Positions 47,782 through 59,118 of a stretch of DNA of 64,000 bases are shown one piece after another. How positions within the stretch are numbered: position 1 is the stretch's first letter; every line of letters starts with the position of its first letter. The stretch comes from Terana coerulea (lineage: Eukaryota > Basidiomycota > Agaricomycetes > Polyporales > Phanerochaetaceae): positions 62,001-126,000 of the forward strand of contig JAKOGH010000030.1 in assembly GCA_024811115.1 (NCBI GenBank), read 5' to 3'. The notes under the pieces were generated by a model. That model had not been told where the DNA came from. It was given only the letters and a program-made list of their open reading frames with translations, and ran no database searches. Both the position numbers and the translations under genes were made by a program.

Positions 47782-48969
47782 CTAGCGAACGCTGATGGTA
47801 GCCAGGGTGGTCGTCCGCCCCAGCGTACGGCGATTGGGCTTCGGCGGTGCCGCGGAGGATGCGGGAGGAGATGTGTTAGTGGGCGAGGGGGGCGTGCTGG
47901 GGAGACCGACGGACGGCGTGGTAGGTGTAGAGATGTATTCATTCTGAGAGTCTTCCGATAGTTTGCTAGAAGTGGTGGGAGTTTCTGGCTGAGATGCGGT
48001 GCGCAGAAGATTGTCCTGAGAGACGGGTGCAGGAGGGCTCAGCGGAGGTACAAGGCACTCCAGACCAAGCACAGGCCGCTGCCGCATAGCGAACAGTGTA
48101 TACCCCTTCTCCAGCCCCTTCTCCAGCGCCGCGCGGGTCTCGCGCGCTGCATGCAACGTCTCCTCGTCCCCTTCCCACGTCCCATCGTCCGGCACCTCGA
48201 ACATCTCCTCCGGCAGGTCCCCTGGCTGGCGATCTCCATGAAACATGGTCCGCGCCTGAATTCTCCACGCCCGCGTCGGCTTCGGCCTGCTATATGCTAT
48301 CACGTACGGGTAAGGCCCCGCGGACCGCGCATCGTACTGCTCCAGCCGCCGCCAGTCCTCCTGCGTCCAATAAAGATCCGCCTCCTTCTGCGTCACGAAC
48401 CCGACGTCGAGCAGCCGGCGGAGCGCGCGCCCCGTCGGCACGAAGTCGCGGTCGCGCGGTCGGCGGACGTGCACGTCGTGCGCCGAGCAGCGTGTAGAAC
48501 GGGTTCGGCCACACCTCCGGGATGCGCGACGGCGCGGGCGAGGGCGGCGCGACGGCGTAGTCGCGCACGCGCACGCCGTGCGCGACCGCGGTGCGCACGA
48601 AGTCTTCCGGGTCGACGTCCACGATCTCGGTCGGCACGGGCGACGCGGGCTCTGCGCTCTCGGCGTCGGGCGTCCGCGGCGGGGGATGACGAGGGGGTGC
48701 ATGTCGAGGTAGGAGCGGGGGGAGGGCGAGGGCTTGCGTAGTTTGCACGACCGCGAATGCGTACTTGAAGAGCTGGAGCTACTGGCAGCCTCGATCGAGA
48801 TCTTCGAGATTTTGCGCTTCAACGGTTTTCGCGTCGCGGGTTTGCTGGACGTGGCTGAAGACTCTGACACCAATTTGAGGCTCTGTATACTGGCCTCTGC
48901 GGACGTTCTCGACACGGTCTCGAGGCTAGTGGAAGACCGAAGCTGGGATGACCGGAGCTGGGCAGGCAT
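47782..48969 (-). CDS. Unknown protein, proline/serine-rich with a conserved centre
   Basis: I do not recognise the family. The N-terminus is serine-rich and basic (KPATRKPLKRKISKISIE, then a run of eight serines). The centre looks conserved: EIVDVDPEDFVRTAVAHGVR, then SRIPEVWPNPFYTLLG, HDVHVRRPRDRDFVPTGRAL, LLDVGFVTQKEADLYWTQED, and YPYVIAYSRPKPTRAWR. The C-terminus is disordered and rich in TP/SP. The middle segment (about 48480-48690) lies in a different frame from both flanks. One base seems missing in the G-run 48681-48685 and one extra at about 48480; the shifts cancel. The open frame through this part is arginine-rich and looks artificial, whereas the alternative frame is protein-like. 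Head-to-head with the AlkB gene, 650 bp apart. Confidence 0.6.
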   Translation of the reverse strand: MPAQLRSSQLRSSTSLETVSRTSAEASIQSLKLVSESSATSSKPATRKPLKRKISKISIEAASSSSSSSTHSRSCKLRKPSPSPRSYLDMHPLVIPRRGRPTPRAQSPRRPCRPRSWTSTRKTSCAPRSRTACACATTPSRRPRPRRRASRRCGRTRSTRCSAHDVHVRRPRDRDFVPTGRALRRLLDVGFVTQKEADLYWTQEDWRRLEQYDARSAGPYPYVIAYSRPKPTRAWRIQARTMFHGDRQPGDLPEEMFEVPDDGTWEGDEETLHAARETRAALEKGLEKGYTLFAMRQRPVLGLECLVPPLSPPAPVSQDNLLRTASQPETPTTSSKLSEDSQNEYISTPTTPSVGLPSTPPSPTNTSPPASSAAPPKPNRRTLGRTTTLATISVR

Positions 48970-49619
48970 GGGTGCCTATATATCGCGAATCGTTGCGGGG
49001 GAAACCGTTGGACTGGTGGCCAGAGGGAGGTTACTAAGTGTAAAGACAAGTAGTAGCCAGAAAACCACGGACCTGTGGCTATTTAAGCAGACGGCCGACG
49101 ATGTGGTGGCCGGCGTGACAAAAACTGATACTTCAGGCTAAACGCCACAACGGAGCAACAACGGAGCTGAGCGGCGCAGCGGAGCGTAAACCATTTGGCG
49201 GGAACTTGAGAGACGGCACCCCTCGGAGTTTATTTACGCCTTTCAACTCAGACGCTGTGTAGCGGTGGTGTTCGAGCGGAGCTCGATAGCGAACTGATGG
49301 GAACCAGTCAAGTGTTCTGGTACGCGGCGTTGTTTCGCTTTTGTTACAGCCTCCACGACAACCAATTCCAACATGCCTGTCCAGTCATACTTCCCGAAGC
49401 ACTTAGCGATATCCCAATCATGCTTGCCTAACGGTGTTGGTATGACTCGACCTGATCGACGCTGTTCTCGAGACGACTAGAAGTGACTCGGGCTGCTCTC
49501 CGCTTCGTTCCAGCTTGTCATAAACGTGTCAAAAACGCATTCACCTCCGGCCGCAGCTTCCTCTTATAGACACTCGCCTTTGCCATCTATCTTTCGCTTT
49601 CACCTTGCGCTGCCTCACG

Positions 49620-50569
49620 ATGTCTCAATTACCGCAACCAAAGGCGAAACAAGTTGACCTGGGATGGCTGGAAGCCCGGGGAGAAGATGGGTGAAGGAGA
49701 TACAGTCCTTGTCCCCGATATCCTTCCCTCAAACCTAGCGAGCACTGCCTTTGACAAGCTGCGCGAGGAGGTGAAGTGGAATCATATGATGCACCGAGGT
49801 ACGCCGTGACTCCGCCTTCCCCGTATATCCCATTCAAAGCGTCCGGGGTTCTGAAGGCGGCGAAGTTCCGCGCCTCGTCGCCGTACAAGGCGAAGTCGCG
49901 CCGGACGGAGACTTCCCCATCTACCGGCACCCGGCGGACGAGACCCCGCCGCTGCTGCCGTTCTCGCCGACGGTCGACGCCATCCGACGGCATGTCGAAC
50001 AGGCCCTCAACCACCCGGTGAACCACGTCCTGATTCAGCACTACCGCAGCGGCGCGGACTACATCTCGGAGCACAGCGACAAGACAATCGACGTCGTCCC
50101 CGGCTCGCGCATCGTGAATGTGAGCCTCGGCGCGCAGCGCGCGATGACGCTGCGCACGAAGCGGGACGCCACGTCCAGCGACCAGAGCCGCGTGGTCTCA
50201 CACGTCGCGCTGCCGCACAACTCACTGTTCGTCATGGGCCTCGAGACGAACCGCAAGTGGCTGCATAGTGTGCGCCACGACAAAAGGCCGGATGCCACCA
50301 AGACAGAGGCGGAGCGCTTCGAAGGTGGAGAACGCATTAGCCTGACTTTCCGCCGCATTGGAACGTTCTTGACCGGCGATGAGAAGCGCATATATGGACA
50401 GGGTGCGAAGGGGAAGACAAGGGAGGACGCAAGGCCTGTTGTAAATGGTGGGCCCGAGGCGCAGAAGCTCCTTGATGCATTCGGGTTCGAGAATCAAAAT
50501 AGTAGCTTCGACTGGGAGAAGGGATATGGAGAGGGCTTCGACGTGTTGCATTTCTCCGCGAAGGATTGA
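49620..50569 (+). CDS. AlkB-like Fe(II)/2-oxoglutarate dioxygenase
   Basis: Nucleic-acid demethylase-type enzyme, closest in outline to ALKBH2/ALKBH3-like fungal proteins that remove alkyl groups from DNA or RNA bases. The first exon runs MSQLPQPKAKQVDL, then WKPGEKMGEGDTVLVPDILP and LREEVKWNHMMHRG. An intron joins to GEVPRLVAVQGEV and FPIYRHPADETPP. Iron is bound by H and D of YISEHSDKTIDV and the histidine in TNRKWLHSV; 2-oxoglutarate by the arginines of RISLTFRRIGTF. NHVLIQHYRSGADYI is the usual strand before the HxD. The G-run at 49661-49663 seems one base too long, since it breaks the frame between VDL and DGWKPGEK. A C-terminal tail of about 65 residues (KRIYGQGAKGK onwards) follows the catalytic core. 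Confidence 0.9.
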
Positions 50570-50878
50570 ACGACGTTGAGCTGCTTGTCTTGTGGTCGTA
50601 AGGCTGGGCGCGGATACATATCGTTGGCGCGAACAAGCCTTCCGCACGATGGTGGACACTCGCTATACTATGCGAGCACCATCAAAGCGAAGGAACTGAA
50701 GAAAGACTAGTATGCGTTACCTCAACAACCGTCAGCGAAGTGGTGATAGTATACAGCGACACCGTACATGGCATGATGCTACAAACAAAACTGTTCAGAC
50801 ACTAGCAATACATTTCCAACAACAGACGGAATCCCTCTCATTCGTGATTGAAATGCGCGGTCGAAATTTTAATGGTCA

Positions 50879-53325
50879 TCAAGCAGCCTCTGCATCATCG
50901 TCGTAGACGATCTTTGCTTCACCTCTGCATCAGTCAGTGAGTAATTGGCGTTTCCCAGTACACAGAGGCGACTTACCGCTTCTCGATTCCCTGGGGTTGA
51001 ATCATTGGATAAGCCGTCTTTGAAATGTGTTCATGAAATATGTACATACCTTGTCCATCCAAGAGATTTGAGCCTTCAGCTCTGTGAGGCCGCAGAGGAG
51101 TATCAAGTCGATGTATTGCACATAGTAGGTCCCATTTGTTCCTTGTTGCTTGGTCTTCTTTACTGCGGAGGTATCCGCGGAGACTGTGAGCAGCTGGGAG
51201 AAAAACTCTGCATGCACGGCGTCATGAGCGTTCCCACAAATTGCCTGCAGCTTGTAAGCCCTCACCAGGCTCGTCATCGATCCACGAAGGGCTCTTGCTT
51301 TTCCCACGATAGCAAGTTATGTCGGCGACGATACGATTGAGTCCCGCAGGTTTAGTGGATTCAAAGAAGAGTGGTCGCCTTAGCTCTTCGTTGTCCCGTA
51401 TTTTCTTACCCTTGACGCAAGACGTCAGTAAGAATTCGGCAAAGGTTATAGAGCTTACCAACCTTGGCAATGATGATTAAGTATGCTTCAGGCACAACAA
51501 CCCTTCCGGACGGTCTAGTGATAGCATTGTCCCGACGACGGACATGTTCTAGGTCATCAGGCCGGTAATTTATGCAGCACTCCGTGCCGTAGGTCAGTCG
51601 AGCTACTCTCGCAGCCACAGCGTTGGTCAGGTAGAACGAGACCGCTCCCTCCGCAACGGCCTTATTACTGATTATTAGGGTATGTCAAAACACATCTGAT
51701 ATACGCGGTCAAAATCGGATTACACACGTATGGTTGTCTGGTCGAGAGAGGTTCATCCCGAGCGAGAGGAGGGCAGTTTTCAGCTGTGAGAAAAGCCATG
51801 GGCTGGCGGCAAACCCGCCTACAAGGAACGCGATCTTCCATTAATGCCAGCAGTCAGTACACGTAATCTTGATATAGAGATGTCCACTTATTCAACAGAC
51901 CTCTACAGCTTCCGAGGCAGCTTCCTTCTGAGCACGGACGGCAGCAGCTATGCCGTTGACCGAAGGTTCAAAGAACTGAGCAACATCGGTGCTGAACATC
52001 CACCTGTCAGCGTGTATGAAGAATCAAGCAAATGATATACTCACCCATCGAGCGCGAGCTGACCGCTCCGGATGCCAACGGAAAGGATCCTTGTCTTTCA
52101 TAGAGCCGAACTTGATGTAGGAGCGATCTCGGGTATCCTTGAACGTCGGTTTAGCGGCCTTTTCGAAATTATCGATCATAGTGTTGAGATCCTCCTCATT
52201 CCCGTATGGCGAGTTCGCGAGTCGCGCTAGGCGAGGTCAACAGTCGATTGATACGCAAAGGCTGATTGTCGCTGACCTTTGAGGAATCTCAGGGCCCGCA
52301 TGTTGACGCGGGTTGAGCCCTGGAGGATGCCTACAGGCCTTGTGAGTACCACTGATGCTGATAATTGACGGCGATGTTCACGCACAGTCAGATGGGGCAA
52401 TCTCCTCGACAGATAGAGGGCTGGTCGTCAAAAACTTGTATGTGCTGATGTCGACAGTGCCGCCACCGGCATCTACAATCATGACTTTGGCATTGTCCTA
52501 TGTACGTGCTCATTAAGACAAGGTAATTATTCGCAAGCGATGAAGGACGTACACGAATAGCGTCAGCAGCGAGCCCACTGTCAACACAGTAGAGGAGGCT
52601 TGCTTCGCCTTCGGTGACAAAGTGCACTCTGCTGTGACCAGACGGAGTATTGGGCACCAGTCGTGCGTAAACAGCCGCTTCGCGCATCTTTCCTTGTTGC
52701 AGTCCTTCCCAGCCGTTAGGATGACTGAGGACGAAATCAATGCGGTCTTCGACCGACGCCCACAAGCTGGCGCCGTTAGGATGAGTGTCGACGATGAATT
52801 GCTCGGGTGCAGCGGAAGAGGTAGATTAGAAAGTCACCAAAAACCTCTATGGCTGTCTTGTTCGGTGGCAGGGGCTTCAGGTCGATGTTACGCAAACCAT
52901 CCGAGGCGAGAGCATCGGGTCGAAGATGAAGTTTGAACCTACGCTCTCATCAACGAGAGAGTTCGATTGAACAACGAGATGAACGTACCACTCCACCAGC
53001 ACCAAGTCTTCGTCTTCTGCCACTAGCACCATACCTGGGTCGCGAGCTTCCGCGCCGGCGGTATGTACCTTGCCCTCTTGGGTGTACCACAGAATCGAGG
53101 GTATCTTGAAATCGCCATTTTCTTGTCCGGGGAATCTAACCTGAGATTTAGCTTCCTCGCGTTTTCTCTGATTTGTCTGGTTCGAACTCACCGGGTCACA
53201 CCTTGAATTTTTGGAACATCTCCAGGATCGAGTATGGCATAGCCGATACCGCTGTATGTCGTTCCGACGTCGAATGCGATGACTAGCTTACGCAAGGGTC
53301 CTGTATAGGGCTGGAGGGAAGGCAT
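50879..53325 (-). CDS. HSPA12/Hsp70-like ATPase, tandem copy A
   Basis: Actin-like ATPase domain of the HSPA12 branch of Hsp70, which lacks the usual substrate-binding domain. It starts MPSLQPYTGPLRKLVIAFDV with phosphate-1 motif DVGTTYSGIGYAIL; phosphate-2 is MIVDAGGGTVDISTYKF; the adenosine motif is AFLVGGFAASPWLF. FPGQENGDFKIPSILWYTQE and VHFVTEGEASLLYC are shared with copies B and C. The C-terminus ends GEAKIVYDDDAEAA. About ten introns are at similar places in all three copies. One surplus base at the G-run 52805-52807 breaks the frame between LFRCT and EQFIVDTHPNG. The nearest plus-strand gene is the divergent coiled-coil gene 1. Such proteins are expanded in mushrooms; their clients are unknown. 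Confidence 0.86.
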
Positions 53326-53773
53326 TCTTGGGATTACAGACGGTGCGGCTGTCTTGAGCGGTGTGAGTGAGGAAACACACTTTGTTCTTATGCGCTCCCG
53401 AGTCCTAGGGTCCACGCACCCAACCACGAGCCCCTTGAATGCCTTGAACCCCACTTGCAGCTTTAATGAACGATCGAACGAATCACTATGAGGCTTTCAC
53501 TTCAGGTGATAGTTGACGTAATAATACTGCCTAGAAATGATAGCAATGAGCAGAACGCGATGAATGATCGCGAGGTGCTTGTACGTACTTCTCCTATACG
53601 AGTCACTGTGAGAAATCAGGGGTGAACACGAGAACGATATAGGGCTTCCTCGACAGCGAGGGTTTGCATCGTGTCATGAAATGAAATCGATTAAGGCTCG
53701 AGGCAGGGCTCACAATGAGATACGAGGAATAGACAGCTTTCCCCTCCGACACTCACTGTCCTCTGCCGCCTCG
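53326..53773. promoter_or_regulatory. Shared divergent promoter region, module 1
   Basis: 448 bp between the start codons of Hsp70-like copy A (minus) and coiled-coil gene 1 (plus). Such short head-to-head spacing suggests co-regulation. I see no clear heat-shock element (inverted GAA triplets). Confidence 0.45.
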
Positions 53774-55231
53774 ATGATCCGCATTCTCCAGTCAATCTGG
53801 GCATTCATTGTGAATCCCTTGACGATGCCCACCGAAGAACGCCGTCGCGTTTCCTATGCTCATGCCGTGGGATCATCACCAGCGGGCGAGACGACACGTC
53901 TGCGCACCACGGAAACCACCCAAACAGCGGACGATTGGAAACGCAAGTTCCGGGACTGCGAATCCAAGCTCATTGCCCTGGAGAAGAGACATGATGACCT
54001 CTTGTTGAAGCAGAGCCAGGCTTCCACACGCAACTCTGAGTTGCATGCCTCGAACCACCAGCTAAAAGAGAACAACTCTCGAGTCTTGGACGAGAATACG
54101 AGGTTGCAAGAGGAGCTGGCATGGGTGAAGAGGCGGGGGAAGAGTGCATTGCATCGCTGAGGAAGCAACAGGAGAGGTCGATGATGGAGGTGCAGAACGA
54201 GGTGGCCGTGTTACGAAGGGAATGTGAGGAGCACAAGCGCGAGCTGGGCAAGTTGCATACCGCGTGCAAGCAGAAGGACTCTTTGCTGCAAACGCGCTCG
54301 GCCGAACTCCGCGACGCTCAGGTCTACCTCACCAAAATCGATACGGTCTCCCACTCCGACGTACAGCGCATGGTTGAGCAGCTCAACTCCGAAATTTTCC
54401 AGCTTGCTGCCTCTGCCACGGATGGGATCGAATTCAACGACACGAGAAAACCAGCGGAGGAGGTCGGTGCATCATATAGACTGGTCGAGGGATGGGTTGG
54501 ACGACCGACCGCTGACATACTCTCGTCTCCTCACACCGAGGATCCTATATGGGTCCAGGTTGGCCTTCAGGCGGCCTTGGCTATGTTCGCGAGTGCCAAA
54601 ATCGACACGTGGGATGTAAGGGTCTCCCAATCGCAGAACACCGTGCTGACGAGAATACATAAGAAACTGTACGAGGCAGGTGAGAACATTGGTGTACCAC
54701 AGATTTCGACGAGCTTCTTATCTTCGCAATGCAGAACCGCAGGCAGTCTCGGCTCGGTGGCGTGTGCTTTCCAGACGCTATCTGAGACAGACAAACAGAA
54801 AAATCGAAGGCGTCTCAAATGTCACCGCACAACTGAGAGAGTTGCTCAACGCCGTCTTGGATCTTGCTGGAGGCCAAGCCCTATTCCAAGACCCGGAGAG
54901 GATGGAGGGTTTGCTGGTAAAATCCAAGGACATCGTCACGCTGATCATGACGATACAGAAGGCCGTCGGGGAAGACGTAGCGTCGAGCGACTTCCAACTC
55001 ATCTGCCCCAGCAGCCACACACCGTTCTCCGCCAGCTGCATGGAGGATATGGAGGATTGTGGAAGAAACAAGCGCTCCCGGACGGCCGAGGGAAGAGCAG
55101 TCTTGAGCACCACAGAAATCGGACTCAGGCGTTGCGAGAAGTTGGACGGAACGGAGGAACAGGCAGGCGGGGTGCACGAAGTGACGTTGTTGAAGGCAAA
55201 GGTCGCTCTTCTCAGCGCGTCCGACTCCTAG
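53774..55231 (+). CDS. Coiled-coil protein 1, paired with Hsp70-like copy A
   Basis: The family is unknown to me. It starts MIRILQSIWAFIVNPLTM (hydrophobic first 18 residues, possibly a membrane or signal segment), then a polar stretch and a coiled coil: WKRKFRDCESKLIALEKRHD, LKENNSRVLDENTRLQEELA, then RKQQERSMMEVQNEVAVLRR and EEHKRELGKLHTACKQKDSL. A globular half follows: VQRMVEQLNSEIFQLAA, VQVGLQAALAMFASAKIDTW. A phase-1 intron after LYEAG joins to EPQAVSARWRVLSRRY. It ends near LSTTEIGLRRCEKL and LLKAKVALLSASDS. The frame loses one base at about 54130, between LAWVK and GEECIASL, within the coil. It is homologous to coiled-coil gene 2 along its length, including the intron position and phase. 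Confidence 0.72.
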
Positions 55232-56066
55232 GTCGTTCTGTGAGTGCGTGTCCTTCTACAACACACATGCATCATGCTCACAATAATCCCAGCACAGGTT
55301 GTGCAGTGGCAGCAACGAGATGCAACTCCGGGCTACACTTGATCGGTTTCCTCCACGAATATCGCGCTTGTCCTTATATGCCCTCTCGTACATGCTTTGA
55401 CGTCCGTTTAGGGCACCACGTACTTTGCCGATAGTTAAAACTTCGTACGAGCTCTGCATACACGCATATGGCTCACCTGAATGCCGAACGAGTCCAGCAG
55501 CTGCGGGCGTTTCATCATGCCGGTGCACGAATTCCGTACGACGCCGGGTGGCCAACGCTGTCCGAAGAAGCCTGAACGACAGATGGGGGTGGGTAGTACG
55601 TAGCTGGCACAGGCTGGCCACTATTCTGTTTGAGCTTCAGCCGGCTGGGATCTCTGGACCAAGTAGTACGGTAGTGGAAGGAAGACGGTTGGAGAGGTCG
55701 CTGGCGTCTGTGGCGTTACTTGCCAAGTCCAATCGACATGCCTGAATCAGGTAACTCTCCTCACAGCTGTGTTTTGCGCGGATAATGATCCTTCGGCCGA
55801 CGATGGAATTGCGTATCTAATAGTAATATTGTTTCGCTCATTTATCGTAACGTTTACAGTAAAGATATGCAACGAAAAAGGGAGCAACACATTGTGATCC
55901 TCTACAGGAAGGAGGTGTAGGTTGGCACTGCCCACTCATGCATACAAGAAGTGTCGCCGACCCCCTGAGAAGAACAACATGACTGGCGGTAGACGAGCAG
56001 GAGAGACAGGAGGGCCCGAACAGCCGCAAACAGAGGAAAGTGGCAAGAAAATGGCAGGGACGCGGT
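55232..56066. other. Intergenic, convergent 3' ends inside the array
   Basis: Between coiled-coil gene 1 (plus) and Hsp70-like copy B (minus). Short frames only; no gene or repeat recognised. Confidence 0.5.
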
Positions 56067-58493
56067 CAGCGTGTGACGCGAGCGTCATCGTCGTAAACGA
56101 TCTTCGCGGGGCCTCTGTGCGTGAATGAGTGGTCGGGTTCGTTCCAACATGAATGAACTCACCGCTTCTCGTCGCCCTGTAGTCAACAGAACGTGCCACG
56201 TGAGGAGGTGAGTACGTGTGGGCTCAAATGCGGACATGAACTTACGTTTTCAATCCAACTAATGTGAGCTGTCATCTCTGTCTTTCCGCAGGACAGCACC
56301 ACCTGGAACTCTTGCGTGTAGTACACCCCTTGCGGCCCAAACTCCTTGACCTTCTTCACACGCGACGTGTCGGCTTGCACCGTGCAAAGTGTTGTGAAAC
56401 ATTCTGTTTAGTTAGTCAGTCTTATTTGGTGGGAACGAGGCAAATCGCGTGCTCGTGCTCACCTGGTTCTAAAGTCTATCCACCGTGGCTGGTCGTCCTT
56501 GCCGCGGTAGCACGTGATGTCGGTGAAAGTTCTGTTAAGTGTCGAGGGGATGGGCGACTCGCGGCTGAAGTATCTGACAACCTCCTCGCCCTCCCTAAGA
56601 CGGGTCCCCTATCCGTGTTCTGGTCAGCGGACGTGCGATTGTAGCTTCACTCAAAGGAAGCTGACCTTGACAAGGAGAGTGGAGAATGCTTCAGGTACAA
56701 CGAGACAACCTGAAGGACATGTGTACGTCGTGCCCCTGCGCGCGTGATGCTCAGGGTCTGTTGCATCGTAGCTGACCTAGCACGGCGTGCCGTACGTTAG
56801 CCGCGCGACTCTGACTGAGACGAAGTGTTCAATATAGTACGAGACGGCACCCTCAGCAACCGCTTTGTTGCTGAACGGTGGAGAGCATGTTAGGGTGTAG
56901 CATTACGATTAGGCTCAATCACGTACGCGTGGTGGTCAGGACGCGACAAGCTGATTCCTAGCGGTTCGAGGAGTGACTTGAGCCGCGTAAAGAGCCACGG
57001 GCTGGCAGCAAAGCCTCCGACAAGGAAGGCAAGCTGGTTCGCTGAAGTCAGCATCGTCCATACTGGATACAGGACCTGAAGCTTACAGTGACATCGTCCG
57101 ACGCGGCGTCCTGCTGCTTGCGGACTGCGTCGAAGATGGCTTGTATTGACGGCTCGAATAGAGCGGAAATTTCGGTGCTATCATGATGCCTTGTTAGAAC
57201 TGAAATTAAAGATCGACAGCGACTCACCCCTCGAGCGATAGTTGGCCATTACGGATGCCAAACTCTGGGTCTTTGTCGCGCACGGACCCGAACTTGATAA
57301 AGGACTTTTCGGCGGGGTCCTTGAAGGAGGGCTTCGCGCCATTTTCAAACGAATCAAGCATTCCCTTGAAGTCCTCGTCGTTGCCAAACTTTGAATTGGC
57401 AAGTTTTGCTGTGGATAGTTCAGAACTACTGACACGCATAGTACAGAGCTATACGACAAACCGCGAAGAAACCTTTCGGCTCTGGAGTTTATTCTTGTCG
57501 ATCCCTGCAATAGGCCTGAAGCAACGTTATCAATACATGTAACCGGATACAAAGACGAGACCTTACAGTCTGCGGGCGAAATTTCTTCTACCTCGACTGG
57601 TGTGATGGCCTCAAACCGATATGTACTAAGGTCAACGGTACCGCCCCCGGCGTCCACAATCATGACACTTTGGCCTGGCTTGGAGTGATGTGAGCCAAGT
57701 TCTGCAGCGTATTGATGAGACGACTTACTTCCACACGCTCCGTCATGCCATTATCGATACAATAATGAAGGCTTGCCTCGCCTTCCGACACGAAGTGTAC
57801 ACGTGCTTGGCCGACTAACGTGCTGGGCACGATCCCCGCAAGTATGGCCGCCTCGCGCATTTTCGACTGCTGCGATCCCTCCCAGCCATTTGGATGGCTG
57901 AGAACGATGTCAGTACGAGCTTGCACGGAGTTCCATACACTTGCGCCGTTGGGGAGCGTCTCGACGATGTAGTCCTTCGCACATTTATAGAGGTATGCCA
58001 GGAAATCCGCGAAGACTTGCACAGCAGTCTTGCCGGGAGGAAGCCTGTGCAGTTCTATCGACTCCTCTCCGGTCGCCATGGCGTTCGGCCGCAAATGAAG
58101 CTTAAACCTGGTTGCCAAAGGTGAACTTGCTCTTGCAATATCACCATCTCCGAACTCACCAGTCAATGAATATCAAGTCGTCATCCTCTGATTCGAGCGC
58201 CATGCGCGGGTCACAGGCTTCAGCACCGGCGGCTGTGACTTCACCCTCTTGAGTGTACCACAATACCGAAGGAATTTTGAAGTCGTTATTGGTCTGCCCG
58301 GGAAACCTATTCGGCTATGTCAAAATTAAGGGCGATGAGTCTACTTTAATTCTACGCACCGTTTAACAGCATGTATCTTCGGCACGTCTCCTGGATCGAG
58401 AATCGCATACCCAATCCCGGAAAAGGTCGTCCCGACGTCGAAGGCGAGGATGAGCTTTCGAACCGGTCCGTTGTACGGTTTCAGAGGAGACAT
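56067..58493 (-). CDS. HSPA12/Hsp70-like ATPase, tandem copy B
   Basis: Paralogue of copies A and C. It starts MSPLKPYNGPVRKLILAFDV with DVGTTFSGIGYAIL; phosphate-2 is MIVDAGGGTVDLSTYRF, followed by VEEISPADC; the adenosine motif is AFLVGGFAASPWLF, then TRLKSLLEPLGISLSRPDHH. LYKCAKDYIVETLPNGASVW and VHFVSEGEASLHYC match the siblings. The C-terminus reads GPAKIVYDDDARVTR. Length and intron layout match copy A, pointing to tandem duplication. The start was chosen by alignment with the siblings. Upstream on the minus strand, TATATA at about 58550 sits some 55 bp before the ATG. No broken frame was noticed on reading, though not every exon join was checked. Confidence 0.87.
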
Positions 58494-59118
58494 CTGGGGA
58501 GCAACGACGAGGAGGGGAAATGTGAGCTGAATTTTGAAGCTCAAAGGGCTATATATTTCAAGACATGCGATGCCACCGGGTGTGCCGGAAAGACTTCTTT
58601 TATAAAACGATTCATGCCTTGAACTTTGGAGAGTCCTATAGTTCTATTCGCTTCAATGAGACCGGGAAGTGTCATCGGAGTGAATATAGTGGGCACCCAC
58701 TTGCTGGAAATAGCGCAATAAATCAGTCGTGCGCATGGTAGGCCGCGATTGGGCCACCAGACCCTAATGTGACTTGCTAAATCCGTCGCCAACGCTTTGC
58801 TGCGGAGGAGAAACAACTTCTCGGCTTCCCACGCCTCAAATCCAGAAGGAGGTGATAGACTCATCCCTGACATCATTTAACGTTCAGCGTAAAAACAGAG
58901 GTCGATTTGCCTAACTTACCGGAGGTTTCATGACTGTCTGCCACGGTATTCGGGACCGACCTAGTGGATCCTTACAAGAATCAGACATCTAATCTCTTCT
59001 CAGAATTAGAGGCCAAGGGGGTCGACTGTACCGTAAGTGTGCCGCACACCCGACTTATCCCTCTTCTTTGGATCTGCCACGCACCTCCATCTAAGTCTTT
59101 TCTACCACTCTCCCTTTC
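58494..59118. promoter_or_regulatory. Shared divergent promoter region, module 2
   Basis: 625 bp between the start codons of Hsp70-like copy B (minus) and coiled-coil gene 2 (plus). TATATA at about 58550 and TTTATAAAA at about 58605 could serve copy B. It has the same head-to-head arrangement as module 1. Confidence 0.45.
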
